Shown one piece after another: positions 1 to 7,405 of a stretch of 53,785 nt of DNA. A program made the position numbers and the translations under genes. The notes beneath the pieces were generated by a model that had not been told where the DNA came from, searched no databases, and saw only the letters and a program-made list of their open reading frames with translations. This stretch comes from Clostridia bacterium (GTDB lineage: Bacteria > Bacillota > Clostridia > TANB77 > CAG-508). The stretch is taken from contig JAFUWA010000008.1 of assembly GCA_017477355.1 (NCBI GenBank), positions 1 to 53,785 of the forward strand. The letters run 5' to 3'. Position 1 is the first letter of the stretch. Each line of letters starts with the position of its first letter.

Positions 1-71
1 ATCAATTAGAAGAAGACAAGATGAAAGATCAAATAACAATAAAAGAATATATAGACCCTTTTAAAGGGTAG
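1..71 (+). CDS. IS200/IS605-type transposase TnpA, C-terminal end only
   Basis: The window opens inside this gene. The last 23 codons read NQLEEDKMKDQITIKEYIDP then FKG and stop at 69-71. They match the C-terminus of the complete TnpA at 23852-24331 (NQLNDDMKYDQISIKEYRDP), so this is the end of a second, related but not identical, HUH single-tyrosine transposase. The catalytic HUH and Tyr residues lie outside the window. The 80 nt that follow carry the same kind of right-end hairpins as the other copy. Confidence 0.8.
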   Translation, partial: QLEEDKMKDQITIKEYIDPFKG

Positions 72-151
72 TGCGTAATGAAACGCAAAAGCCGTTGAAC
101 TAGTGCCACTTAAGTGGCAGCTTGTAACAGGCCCTTATAGGGCGAATGAAA

Positions 152-174
152 ATCCTCCGGCTATGCCGGAGGAT
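152..174. terminator. Right-end hairpin of the IS200-type element, also a likely terminator
   Basis: Perfect 10-bp stem ATCCTCCGGC / GCCGGAGGAT with a TAT loop. It ends the element whose tnpA tail is at 1-71 and lies 2 nt from the stop of the convergent transglycosylase gene. Elements of this family are bounded by subterminal hairpins that TnpA recognises. There is no long T-run, so its role as a transcription terminator is inferred. Confidence 0.55.
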
Positions 175-176
175 AA

Positions 177-893
177 TTATTTTGTAATTTGTTCTTCTTG
201 AATTGCTTCCATTTCTGTTTCAGTTAAATATCCTGCATCTACCATTTTCTTTAAGACAACATCTTGCCTTTTTTCTGCTAGATTTAAGTTTACTTTGGGA
301 GAGTAAACACTAGGAGCATTTGGAACTCCTGCTAAAAGTGTCGCTTCATAATCAGAGAGTTCATTTGGTTCTTTTTCATAGTATCCCATAGAAGCATCAT
401 AGATTCCATAGTATCCGGCTCCATAAAAGTTAGTATTATAGTAGATTTCTAAAATTTCCTCTTTAGAATATTCTTTTTCTATGTCTCTTGCAACAAATAT
501 TTCAGCAACCTTTCGATAGAAATTTTTGCTCTGCGTAAAGTACTCATTTTTTGCAATTTGTTGTGTAATAGTACTTCCTCCTTCTGTAAAATCATGTGTT
601 TTTAAATCTGTTACAACAGCTCTTCCTATTGAGAAAAAGTCAATTCCTTTATGACTATAAAATCTTCTATCTTCTACAGAAATGATAGCATTAATAAAAA
701 TATCGGGAACATCATCAATTTTGGTAAAATGATCCATATTTTGAATTTCTGTAAATTTGTCTTTAATACTGACTTCATTAATTTCTTTTTTATACATCGA
801 ATATCCTTTGAAAAAGGTATATCCAAATAGTATTGCAAAAACAGAAATAATAATCAAAAATAAGACTAAAATAATTTTCTTTAAATTCTTCAT
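177..893 (-). CDS. mtgA: Monofunctional biosynthetic peptidoglycan transglycosylase (GT51)
   Basis: Polymerises lipid II into glycan strands on the outer face of the membrane. One N-terminal membrane helix (about residues 5-28) is followed by a GT51 domain with the family motifs in order: EDRRFYSHKG (catalytic Glu), GGSTITQQ, and the ARDIEKEYSKEEILEIYYN block with FYGAGYYG after it. There is no transpeptidase domain, so it is the short monofunctional type. An ATG at 899 is also in frame, but the AAAGGG site (901-906) leaves only 1 nt before it and 7 nt before the ATG at 893, so I chose 893 (238 aa). A TTGAAA-17-TAAAAT promoter lies just upstream. It converges on the IS200 right end. Confidence 0.88.
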   Translation of the reverse strand: MKNLKKIILVLFLIIISVFAILFGYTFFKGYSMYKKEINEVSIKDKFTEIQNMDHFTKIDDVPDIFINAIISVEDRRFYSHKGIDFFSIGRAVVTDLKTHDFTEGGSTITQQIAKNEYFTQSKNFYRKVAEIFVARDIEKEYSKEEILEIYYNTNFYGAGYYGIYDASMGYYEKEPNELSDYEATLLAGVPNAPSVYSPKVNLNLAEKRQDVVLKKMVDAGYLTETEMEAIQEEQITK

Positions 894-916
894 AAACATA
901 CCCTTTCATTGCTTTT

Positions 917-945
917 ATTTTACCTTAAATCTAAAAATATTTCAA
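917..945 (-). promoter_or_regulatory. Sigma-A-type promoter of the transglycosylase gene
   Basis: Read on the minus strand: -35 TTGAAA (945-940), 17-nt spacer, -10 TAAAAT (922-917), 23 nt before the start codon. Seen in sequence only. Confidence 0.55.
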
Positions 946-1002
946 CTATATTTCAAAAGTATTAAGATTTCGCAAAAATTCAAAAATTATTCCTGAAAAG
1001 TG

Positions 1003-1031
1003 TTGACATATCAGTAATTTCACAATATAAT
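1003..1031 (+). promoter_or_regulatory. Consensus sigma-A promoter of sigH
   Basis: Perfect TTGACA (1003-1008), 17-nt spacer and TATAAT (1026-1031), 37 nt before the sigH start. A full-consensus vegetative promoter suggests strong basal transcription of the sporulation sigma factor; no Spo0A or AbrB site was recognised. Confidence 0.8.
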
Positions 1032-1068
1032 GTGCGTAGAATACAACATTTGGAGGTAACAAACAAGT

Positions 1069-1707
1069 ATGTCCGAAAATATCTTGGATTTAAATAAATA
1101 CGAGACAATGACAGATGATAGTATTTTGAGCTTGGCTAAGTCTGGAGATGAAAATGCGCTTAATTTTATTATGGACAAGTATAATAATATCGTAAATATG
1201 AAAGCAAGTAGATTTTTTGCAGCTGGTATTGAAAAAGAGGATATTATTCAAGAAGGAATGATTGGGTTGTATAAGGCAATTCAAAGTTATGATGGTGAAA
1301 AGCAAAATTCTTTTAAAAGTTTTGCTAATATGTGTGTTGAAAGACAATTAATTACAGTTGTAAAAAGTGCGAATCGTCAAAAGAATCTTCCACTTAATTC
1401 TGCTTTTTCATTAAATAGCCCTATTTATGAAGATGGGGACAGTGATGCAATGGAGATATTAGATGTAAATCTTGTTGAAGATCCTCTAGATACGATTGCT
1501 AATAAAGAATATTTGAATCAAATGGAATCAAAAATAGATGAGAATTTAAGCAGTTTCGAAAAGAAAGTTTTCGTTCATTACAAACAAGGAAAATCATATA
1601 ATGATATAGCTAAAGAGATGAATACAAAAGTAAAGTCAATTGATACAGCTCTTCAGAGAATTAAGAAAAAAGTAAATAAAATAAAAAGTCAAATAGATGA
1701 TAAATAA
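1069..1707 (+). CDS. sigH: RNA polymerase sporulation sigma factor SigH (sigma-30)
   Basis: Directs RNA polymerase to early-sporulation and stationary-phase promoters. The 212-aa length and motif order fit the SigH family: an N-terminal MTDDSILSLAKSGDENAL block, region 2 with EDIIQEGMIGLYKAI, the SFKSFANMCVERQLI stretch, the linker RQKNLPLNSAFSLNSPIY that is typical of SigH, and a region 4 helix-turn-helix at the C-terminus (SSFEKKVFVHYKQGKSYNDI). A GGAGGT site lies at 1052-1057, slightly far (11 nt) from the ATG. It is a single-gene unit with a perfect promoter in front and a large inverted repeat overlapping its stop codon. Confidence 0.93.
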   Translation: MSENILDLNKYETMTDDSILSLAKSGDENALNFIMDKYNNIVNMKASRFFAAGIEKEDIIQEGMIGLYKAIQSYDGEKQNSFKSFANMCVERQLITVVKSANRQKNLPLNSAFSLNSPIYEDGDSDAMEILDVNLVEDPLDTIANKEYLNQMESKIDENLSSFEKKVFVHYKQGKSYNDIAKEMNTKVKSIDTALQRIKKKVNKIKSQIDDK

Positions 1708-1790
1708 AAGGGAAATAGGGACGTACCACTTTTCCCTCTTTTAAATGAAAAACGAAAGAGGGAAAAGTGGTACGTCCCTATTTCCCTTTT
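1706..1790. repeat. 36-bp perfect inverted repeat (REP/MITE-like) between convergent genes
   Basis: Two 36-nt arms (1706-1741 and 1755-1790) are perfect reverse complements around a 13-nt loop. The arms include GGGACGTACCACTTTTCCC. They overlap the stop codons of sigH and of the minus-strand redoxin-like gene, so the unit can end transcription from both sides. The length and perfect symmetry exceed what a terminator needs and look like a REP-type or miniature mobile repeat; whether it recurs elsewhere in the genome cannot be seen here. Confidence 0.85.
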
Positions 1791-2355
1791 AATAATTATT
1801 AATTAATAAATCTAAATTTGCTACAAAAGCATCTTCATCAATTTCAACAGCAGTTTCTTTTTCTATTTTTCTATCTTGATTTAAGAAAAGTAAATCAGGA
1901 AGTTCTTCGAAATAAAATTCATTGTACATTGTTAAATCTGTATCAAAGTACATTGGAATACTGAAGTTTGCAGCTCTAACACTTTCAATTAAATCTAGAT
2001 CAATTTCGGCTTCATTTACGTTAATTGCTAGAAAATTAATTTTATCTTTATACTCATCATAATATTTTGAAATTAAATTAATCATTGTGTATGACTTGGC
2101 GTTATCAGATTTCCATAATAAAACCACATAAGGTTTTCCATAAAAATCATCAAAATTCAATTGATTTCCATCAATATCATAGAAAAATGGCTCGTTGGCA
2201 ATTGTAGAATCTGCAACAGAAGTAGTGTTATCAATTGTGCTTGAGACATTATTATTATTTCCCTTTTCAAGAGAATTAGCATAAATAAATATTGCAACCG
2301 CTCCTAAAAGAATGATAATAGCTAAAACTAAAATAATGATATTTTTCTTACTCAT
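1789..2355 (-). CDS. Membrane-anchored thioredoxin-like (TlpA-type) protein lacking the CXXC
   Basis: 188 aa. An N-terminal membrane helix (residues 5-26) is followed by a low-complexity linker and an extracytoplasmic domain with redoxin layout: FFYDIDGNQLNFDDFYGKPY, then VVLLW, then helix and strand segments ending IEKETAVEIDEDAFV. At the active-site position, where TlpA/ResA proteins have WCXXC, it reads WKSDNAKS, and the protein contains no cysteine. It is therefore unlikely to do thiol-disulfide exchange; a binding or chaperone role is possible but not shown. Strong AGGAGG site 6 nt before the ATG. The stop lies within the 36-bp inverted repeat. Confidence 0.7.
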   Translation of the reverse strand: MSKKNIIILVLAIIILLGAVAIFIYANSLEKGNNNNVSSTIDNTTSVADSTIANEPFFYDIDGNQLNFDDFYGKPYVVLLWKSDNAKSYTMINLISKYYDEYKDKINFLAINVNEAEIDLDLIESVRAANFSIPMYFDTDLTMYNEFYFEELPDLLFLNQDRKIEKETAVEIDEDAFVANLDLLINNY

Positions 2356-2409
2356 TTGTATCCTCCTAATTTTTCTTATTTAAAATTTTAACATATATAT
2401 TTTTTTCAA

Positions 2410-3021
2410 TCAAGCCTTATTTAATGTAACATCAAAGCAAATTTTTGAGTAGTAAATTAAAAATAAAATGTCGCATACTGGTTTAGCATAAATAAAGCTG
2501 TTTGATTTTCTTGAACCATAGTATAAAAAACTAACAATGAAAAAAGTTAACAATTTTAGTATTAAAAGAGTGATTGGCTTTTTCCAATAGTCAATTGCAT
2601 CAAAATACTTAAAAACGGTAAGCTCTAAACCTATAAATGGCGCAGAAATAAACCATATTTTGGCAACAAATAAGCAATAATGAATAAGACCTTGGCCTAA
2701 TGAAAGGATTTCTAAAATATTTTGGAAAAATGCATAAACAATACAAGCAACAATAATTGAAAAAATTGAGCTAGCAACAAAACTATTAGCAAAAGCAGTT
2801 TTAATATCTTTTCTATAATTTTTAGAAGAATTCAAGTTTGACTTTTTAAAATAAATATTGATGATGAATAGACATCCAATTAAAATAAAAAGATTGATTC
2901 CTATTATAAGATTAATGCCTAATATATGATTGATATCAGAGTTGAGTTTTAAAAATAGGTTAATGAAGCTTATAAAAATAAGAAATGATAAGATTACAAT
3001 AAAATAAAACAATTTTTTCAA
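2410..3021 (-). CDS. Polytopic membrane protein, possibly a short MATE-like half
   Basis: 203 aa, almost all hydrophobic, with about five or six membrane helices. The stretch around residues 130-165 (FIGLELTVFKYFDAIDYWKK then PITLLILKLL) resembles the repeat found in MATE/MOP-superfamily flippases, but the protein is less than half the usual length, so I do not assign transport function. The start is TTG at 3021 with AAAGGA 9 nt upstream. No partner gene is close: the next minus-strand gene starts 55 nt downstream, and the mraZ promoter diverges on the other side. It could be an erosion product or a genuine small membrane protein. Confidence 0.55.
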   Translation of the reverse strand: MKKLFYFIVILSFLIFISFINLFLKLNSDINHILGINLIIGINLFILIGCLFIINIYFKKSNLNSSKNYRKDIKTAFANSFVASSIFSIIVACIVYAFFQNILEILSLGQGLIHYCLFVAKIWFISAPFIGLELTVFKYFDAIDYWKKPITLLILKLLTFFIVSFLYYGSRKSNSFIYAKPVCDILFLIYYSKICFDVTLNKA

Positions 3022-3176
3022 TGGAATTTTTCCTTTCTAATGATATACAAAAAGTATTTTAACATTTTATGATTTTATTTACAAGTATCGCCCAAAGTTA
3101 TTCGCAATTTTTATGAACAAAAAGAGAATAATCTGTGGATTAAAAAATAAAAAATGAAAAAATTTTAAAAAAGGGG

Positions 3177-3239
3177 TTGCAAATTAAAATATTATATATT
3201 AAAATTTAATTGAAAGTGGAGAGAAGTGGAACAAAGTGG
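3177..3239 (+). promoter_or_regulatory. dcw promoter followed by three MraZ boxes
   Basis: A TTGCAA (3177-3182), 17-nt spacer, TAAAAT (3200-3205) promoter is followed at once by three direct repeats of AAGTGG with GTGG starting at 3216, 3226 and 3236, exactly 10 bp apart. MraZ is known to bind tandem GTGG-type direct repeats with 10-bp periodicity upstream of its own gene and to repress the dcw operon. The repeats sit where the transcript should start, in keeping with autoregulation. Confidence 0.8.
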
Positions 3240-3265
3240 TAGAAAATGAAAGGAGGTTATCCATC

Positions 3266-3691
3266 TTGTTAATCGGTGAATATGAGCATTCTCTAGATGC
3301 AAAGGGCAGAATTATAATGCCATCAAAGTTTAGAGAAGATATAGGAGACAAGTTCATAGTTACCAAAGGTTTGGATGGATGCTTATTTGCATTTTCTAAG
3401 GAAGAATGGTCTAAATTCGAAGAAAAACTTTCTACTTTACCAATTTCAAATAAAGATGCAAGAAATTTTTCCAGATTCTTCTTTGCAGGTGCAATAGATT
3501 GTGAATTAGATAAACAAGGAAGATTTTTGATTTCTTCTAATTTGAGAGAGTTTGCTGGATTTAATAAAGACGTTGTAATCGTTGGAATGAATTCAAGAAT
3601 TGAAATTTGGAGCAAAGAAAAATGGGAAGATGCTAATCAGAATCTTTCTGCAGACGATATTGCAGAAAAGATGGAAATGCTAGGTATATAA
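3266..3691 (+). CDS. mraZ: Transcriptional regulator MraZ
   Basis: Forms a ring-shaped DNA-binding oligomer that represses the dcw operon. It contains two SpoVT/AbrB-like half-domains: [20 protein letters not shown] at the N-terminus and a second copy, [16 protein letters not shown], near residue 80; the DxxGR signature is present in both. I chose the TTG at 3266 because it is 8 nt after a perfect AGGAGGT (3251-3257) and gives the canonical N-terminus; an upstream in-frame GTG at 3236 lies inside the operator repeats. Length 141 aa is normal for the family. Confidence 0.93.
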   Translation: MLIGEYEHSLDAKGRIIMPSKFREDIGDKFIVTKGLDGCLFAFSKEEWSKFEEKLSTLPISNKDARNFSRFFFAGAIDCELDKQGRFLISSNLREFAGFNKDVVIVGMNSRIEIWSKEKWEDANQNLSADDIAEKMEMLGI

Positions 3692-4036
3692 TTAATATAT
3701 ATTGTGGTGTTGCTTTAACTAAAGCAGTTACTACACGCAAGTTTTACAAAAAGCTTGTGCTATTGTGTACAAAAGATTTTAAAAGATACCAAAGACAAAG
3801 TTTACAAAAGACAAAGCTTTATGCAAATTTACTATTTACTTACTTGTTAAATTACAAATGATGTAATTTACAAAAGATAAATGTTATATAATTTACAACG
3901 GATTATATAAATACAAAAGATGAAAAAATACCAAAGAAAAAAGAAATGAAAGTGTACAAATGAGAAGTGGCGGATAATATTTGGAAAACTCTAATGTTAC
4001 CCGCCTTAAAACTATCTTTAATTTTTGGAGGCTAAC
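3692..4036 (+). other. Structured, repeat-containing leader between mraZ and rsmH
   Basis: About 345 nt without a gene. It holds several small hairpins: TGCTTT-aact-AAAGCA near 3710, AAATTAC/GTAATTT near 3850, TTATATAAT/ATTATATAA near 3890, and a 13-bp stem with one mismatch at 3969-3981/3993-4005 (GGCGGATAATATT with AATGTTACCCGCC) just before the rsmH ribosome site. It also has at least five copies of a TACAAAAGA or TACCAAAGA motif. No known riboswitch or T-box was recognised. Confidence 0.5.
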
Positions 4037-4966
4037 TTGGAATTTGAGCACAAACCTGTTATGCTAGAAGAATGTATAGAAGGACTAAATATTAAACCAA
4101 ATGGAATCTATATAGATGGTACTATTGGTGGTGCAGGCCATAGCAGAGAAATTGTAAAAAGATTAAATGAAAATGGAATGCTAATAGGAATTGATAAAGA
4201 TGAAGAGGCTTTATCAGTTTCTAAAGAACGTTTGAAAGATTTTGCAAATGTAAAGTTTGTTCATGATAACCATGATCATATTAAAGAAATTTTAGAAGAA
4301 CTAAATATCCCAGGAGTAGATGGAATTCTTTTAGATTTAGGAGTTTCTTCTTATCAACTAGACGAACGAAATAGAGGATTTAGTTATATGGGGGAAGCAA
4401 GTCTTGATATGAGAATGGACAAAACCCAAAAATTAGATGCAAAAACAGTAGTTAATATGTATTCTGAAGAGGAATTAGCAAAAATTATTTTTGAATACGG
4501 AGAAGAAAAATTTTCGAGAAGAATTGCAAGAAATATTGTTTTAGCAAGAAATATAAAACCAATTGAAACAACAAAAGAATTAGTAGAAATCATTGAGAAG
4601 TCTGTTCCACAAAGAGGGGATGGACATCCTGCAAAACGCACATTTCAAGCAATTAGAATAGAAGTTAATGATGAAATTAAACCTTTATATGAATGTATAA
4701 AGAATTCAATAGATGCTCTTAATCCAAGAGGAAGATTATGTGTTATTACATTTCATTCCTTAGAAGATAGAGCAGTAAAAAAAGCAATGCAAGACAGTGA
4801 AGGAGTTTGTACTTGTCCACCAGGACTTCCATACTGTATGTGTGGTATGGTAAGTTTAGGAAAAGTAATAACTAAAAAACCAATCCTTCCAAAAGAAAAA
4901 GAGCAAGAAGGCAATTCTAGAAGTAGAAGTGCAAAATTAAGAATATTTGAGAAAAAAGGAGTCTAA
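4037..4966 (+). CDS. rsmH: 16S rRNA (cytosine-1402-N4)-methyltransferase RsmH
   Basis: S-adenosylmethionine-dependent methylation of C1402 in 16S rRNA; traditionally called MraW. The protein starts [16 protein letters not shown] and contains the AdoMet site [12 protein letters not shown], the [15 protein letters not shown] motif, RGFSYM, and the late [10 protein letters not shown] and SRSAKLR motifs. I chose the TTG at 4037, 5 nt after GGAGG (4027-4031); a TTG at 4025 overlaps the ribosome site itself. 309 aa, normal length. It is followed after 5 nt by the ftsL-like gene, so they are co-transcribed. Confidence 0.93.
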   Translation: MEFEHKPVMLEECIEGLNIKPNGIYIDGTIGGAGHSREIVKRLNENGMLIGIDKDEEALSVSKERLKDFANVKFVHDNHDHIKEILEELNIPGVDGILLDLGVSSYQLDERNRGFSYMGEASLDMRMDKTQKLDAKTVVNMYSEEELAKIIFEYGEEKFSRRIARNIVLARNIKPIETTKELVEIIEKSVPQRGDGHPAKRTFQAIRIEVNDEIKPLYECIKNSIDALNPRGRLCVITFHSLEDRAVKKAMQDSEGVCTCPPGLPYCMCGMVSLGKVITKKPILPKEKEQEGNSRSRSAKLRIFEKKGV

Positions 4967-4971
4967 GCCAT

Positions 4972-5508
4972 ATGGCATCTTATGGATATCAATATGGAAC
5001 AAGTGCGAGAGAACTTGAACCAGAAGTAAGAGCTCCTAAAAGAACACCTAAGAGTAAAAAAGTTGCAAATACAAAAAAATCAAAAAAAGCAAAAGAGATT
5101 AAGTCTAAGAAATATCAAGATAAAGTAAAGGCCCAAGAAGCTAGAGTAGCTAGAACGAATTTTGCAATATTAATGGTAATTATTTTAGGAAGTATTTTAC
5201 TTTTAATGTATAGAAATGTAAAAATAAGAGAATCCTTTGCTGGAGTTCAATCTCTTAGTAAAGAAGTCACTTCATTAGGAAAAGAAAATGGTCAAATTGC
5301 GGTTAATATTCAAAATAATTTGAACTTGAATAATATTGAAAGCATTGCAGCTTCTAGTTTAGGAATGCAAAAACTTTCTAGTAAGCAAACTGTTTATATT
5401 AACCTAGATACTAAAGATTATACTGAAATAAGTCAAAAAAGTATTGTAAAAGAGAGTAAACCAAATCTTGTACAAAGAGCAATTAACTGGCTTGTAGACT
5501 TTTTTTAA
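4972..5508 (+). CDS. ftsL: FtsL-like cell-division protein
   Basis: 178 aa, bitopic. A long Lys-rich cytoplasmic tail (residues 1-60, rich in KSKK repeats) precedes one membrane helix (about 63-81, FAILMVIILGSILLLMY) and an extracytoplasmic coiled-coil region with LSKEVTSLGKENGQI followed by NIESIAASSLGMQKL, the short motif typical of FtsL/DivIC proteins. Assigned by layout and by its place between rsmH and the class B PBP, since FtsL sequences are weakly conserved. It is expected to recruit and activate the septal FtsW/PBP synthase. Confidence 0.75.
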   Translation: MASYGYQYGTSARELEPEVRAPKRTPKSKKVANTKKSKKAKEIKSKKYQDKVKAQEARVARTNFAILMVIILGSILLLMYRNVKIRESFAGVQSLSKEVTSLGKENGQIAVNIQNNLNLNNIESIAASSLGMQKLSSKQTVYINLDTKDYTEISQKSIVKESKPNLVQRAINWLVDFF

Positions 5509-5527
5509 AATCAAATCATAAAATAAG

Positions 5528-5560
5528 AATCATCTAATAATATTTATTAGGTGATTTTTT
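5528..5560 (+). terminator. Terminator-like hairpin that buries the PBP ribosome site
   Basis: A 13-bp stem (5528-5540 with 5544-5556, one T-G wobble, 3-nt loop) is followed by TTTT and then directly by the GTG start of the PBP gene at 5561. The Shine-Dalgarno AGGTGA (5549-5554) lies inside the 3' arm. It can act as an intrinsic terminator, as a translational block, or both. Confidence 0.6.
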
Positions 5561-7306
5561 GTGTCTAATTTAAATATGAAGAAAAAAATGAAAATAGAAT
5601 TAATTCTTTTTTGTGTAGGATTTTTAGTTATTTCTGTAAAACTTGGATATGTTCAATTCTTTAAAGGAAAAGAGTATAGTAGCAAAGCATTGGAACAATT
5701 AAATACTAGTAGAAAGATTCCTGCTAACAGAGGAGTTATTTATGATACAAATGGAAATGTTCTAGCTAAAAGTAATACGGTTTATACAGTAAACGTAAAT
5801 CCTGCCAAACTTCAGAATAAAGAGGTAATTGCTAAAGCTTTGTCAGATATTTTTGAATTAGAATATGAAGAAGTTTGGAAGAAGGTAAATCAAAATATTT
5901 CTATTGTAAATATTGCTAAGAAACAATCCAAAGAAAAAACAGATAGCTTAAGAAACTGGATGAATCAAAATAATATTTTTGCTGGAATCAATATTGACGA
6001 GGATACGCAAAGATATTATCCATATAATCATTTAGCTTCGCATATTATTGGATTTTGTGGAAGCGATAACCAAGGACTAGATGGAATTGAAGCTAAATAT
6101 GAAGATACATTAAGAGGAGTAGATGGGTATATTGATAGAGCACAGAATGCAAAAGGAGAAGATGTCGGAAAAGATGGAGAAACACATATTGATTCCATCC
6201 CAGGTGATGATATTATTTTAACAATCGATAAAAATATTCAAGAAATTGTAGAGAAGTATCTTGAGGAAGCCTGCATTGAAAATGTCTGTACAGATGGTGC
6301 ATCTATTATTTTAATGAATCCGCAGAATGGAAATATTTGGGCACTGGCGAATTATCCCAATTATAACTTGAATCAGCCTTATATCTTAGAAAATGTTGGA
6401 GGGGTTAGTAAAGAAGAAAAAACAAAACTTCTTCAAGCAAGTTGGAGAAATAAAGCAATTTCAGATACATATGAGCCAGGATCTTGTTTCAAATTAGTAA
6501 CTGCTTCTGCTAGTTTGGAAGAAGGAATTGTATCAGGACCAGATAATAGTGGTGAATTCAATTGTTCTGGCGGGATTGAAATTGCTGGAGTTAGAATTAA
6601 ATGTTGGAGATATTATAGACCACATGGAGCACAGAGCCTAAGGCAGGCATTGATGAATTCATGTAATCCTGTTTTTATAGGATTAGGCCAGAAAATAGGC
6701 GTTGAAAAATATTATGAATATTTAGATCGATTTGGGTTCCTACGAAAAACTGGAATTGATATTTATGGAGAAGCAGGAAGTATCTTTTTAAAACAGGAAA
6801 AAGTGGGACCTGTAGAACTTGAAACAATTTCATTTGGGCAAAGATTTGAAGTAACTCCAATCCAAATGATAACAATGGTATCTACGATTGCTAATAATGG
6901 AAGGTATGTTCATCCAAGACTAGTGCAGGCAAGTATTGATTCAGAAACAGGAGAGAGAACGGATTTTGAACATCAATTTGGAGAACAGGTAATTTCGGAA
7001 GAAACGGCTAAAACAGTTCTAAGTATGATGAATTCAGTGGTAAGTGAAGGAACGGGAAAAAATGCGAGAGTAGAAGGCTATAGTGTAGGTGGAAAGACTG
7101 GAACATCAGAGGATGGAGTAAATACTGGAAAATATGTAACTTCGTTTATCGGAGTTGCTCCTATAGAAAATCCAAAAGTTACAATATTGGTTACGTTATA
7201 TAACCCAACAGGTCCTAATGGACACCAAGGTGGTGGAGTTGCAGCTCCAGTAGCAGGCAAGATTTTAGGAGAGGTTCTACCTTACTTAGATGGAATGGAT
7301 GAATAA
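5561..7306 (+). CDS. Class B penicillin-binding protein (FtsI/SpoVD family transpeptidase)
   Basis: Crosslinks peptidoglycan at the septum or in the spore cortex. One membrane helix (residues 12-30), a PBP dimerisation domain with IPANRGVIYDTNGNVLA, and a transpeptidase domain carrying SCFK (in YEPGSCFKLVTA, nucleophile Ser), SCN (in MNSCNPVFIG) and KTG (in VGGKTGTSED). 581 aa; no C-terminal PASTA repeats, so FtsI (PbpB) versus SpoVD cannot be decided. GTG start 6 nt after AGGTGA, with the site inside a hairpin. Partner of the FtsW/SpoVE protein encoded downstream. Confidence 0.88.
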   Translation: MSNLNMKKKMKIELILFCVGFLVISVKLGYVQFFKGKEYSSKALEQLNTSRKIPANRGVIYDTNGNVLAKSNTVYTVNVNPAKLQNKEVIAKALSDIFELEYEEVWKKVNQNISIVNIAKKQSKEKTDSLRNWMNQNNIFAGINIDEDTQRYYPYNHLASHIIGFCGSDNQGLDGIEAKYEDTLRGVDGYIDRAQNAKGEDVGKDGETHIDSIPGDDIILTIDKNIQEIVEKYLEEACIENVCTDGASIILMNPQNGNIWALANYPNYNLNQPYILENVGGVSKEEKTKLLQASWRNKAISDTYEPGSCFKLVTASASLEEGIVSGPDNSGEFNCSGGIEIAGVRIKCWRYYRPHGAQSLRQALMNSCNPVFIGLGQKIGVEKYYEYLDRFGFLRKTGIDIYGEAGSIFLKQEKVGPVELETISFGQRFEVTPIQMITMVSTIANNGRYVHPRLVQASIDSETGERTDFEHQFGEQVISEETAKTVLSMMNSVVSEGTGKNARVEGYSVGGKTGTSEDGVNTGKYVTSFIGVAPIENPKVTILVTLYNPTGPNGHQGGGVAAPVAGKILGEVLPYLDGMDE

Positions 7307-7340
7307 GATGTTGAAAAAATATTTTTTTCCCTAAATAAGG

Positions 7341-7369
7341 TAGACAGTTTTTTTGTTTTAAGATATAAT
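7341..7369 (+). promoter_or_regulatory. Internal dcw promoter before murE
   Basis: TAGACA (7341-7346), 17-nt spacer, TATAAT (7364-7369), 36 nt before the murE start. It would let murE-mraY-ftsW-murG be expressed independently of the mraZ promoter. Confidence 0.7.
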
Positions 7370-7405
7370 AACATTGAAAAAATATTTCGTTTGGAGGAAT
7401 CTGTA

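Noticed and set aside
3692..4036. T-box or known riboswitch in the rsmH leader
   Set aside because: No T-box core or conserved riboswitch motif could be identified; only AT-rich repeats and simple hairpins.
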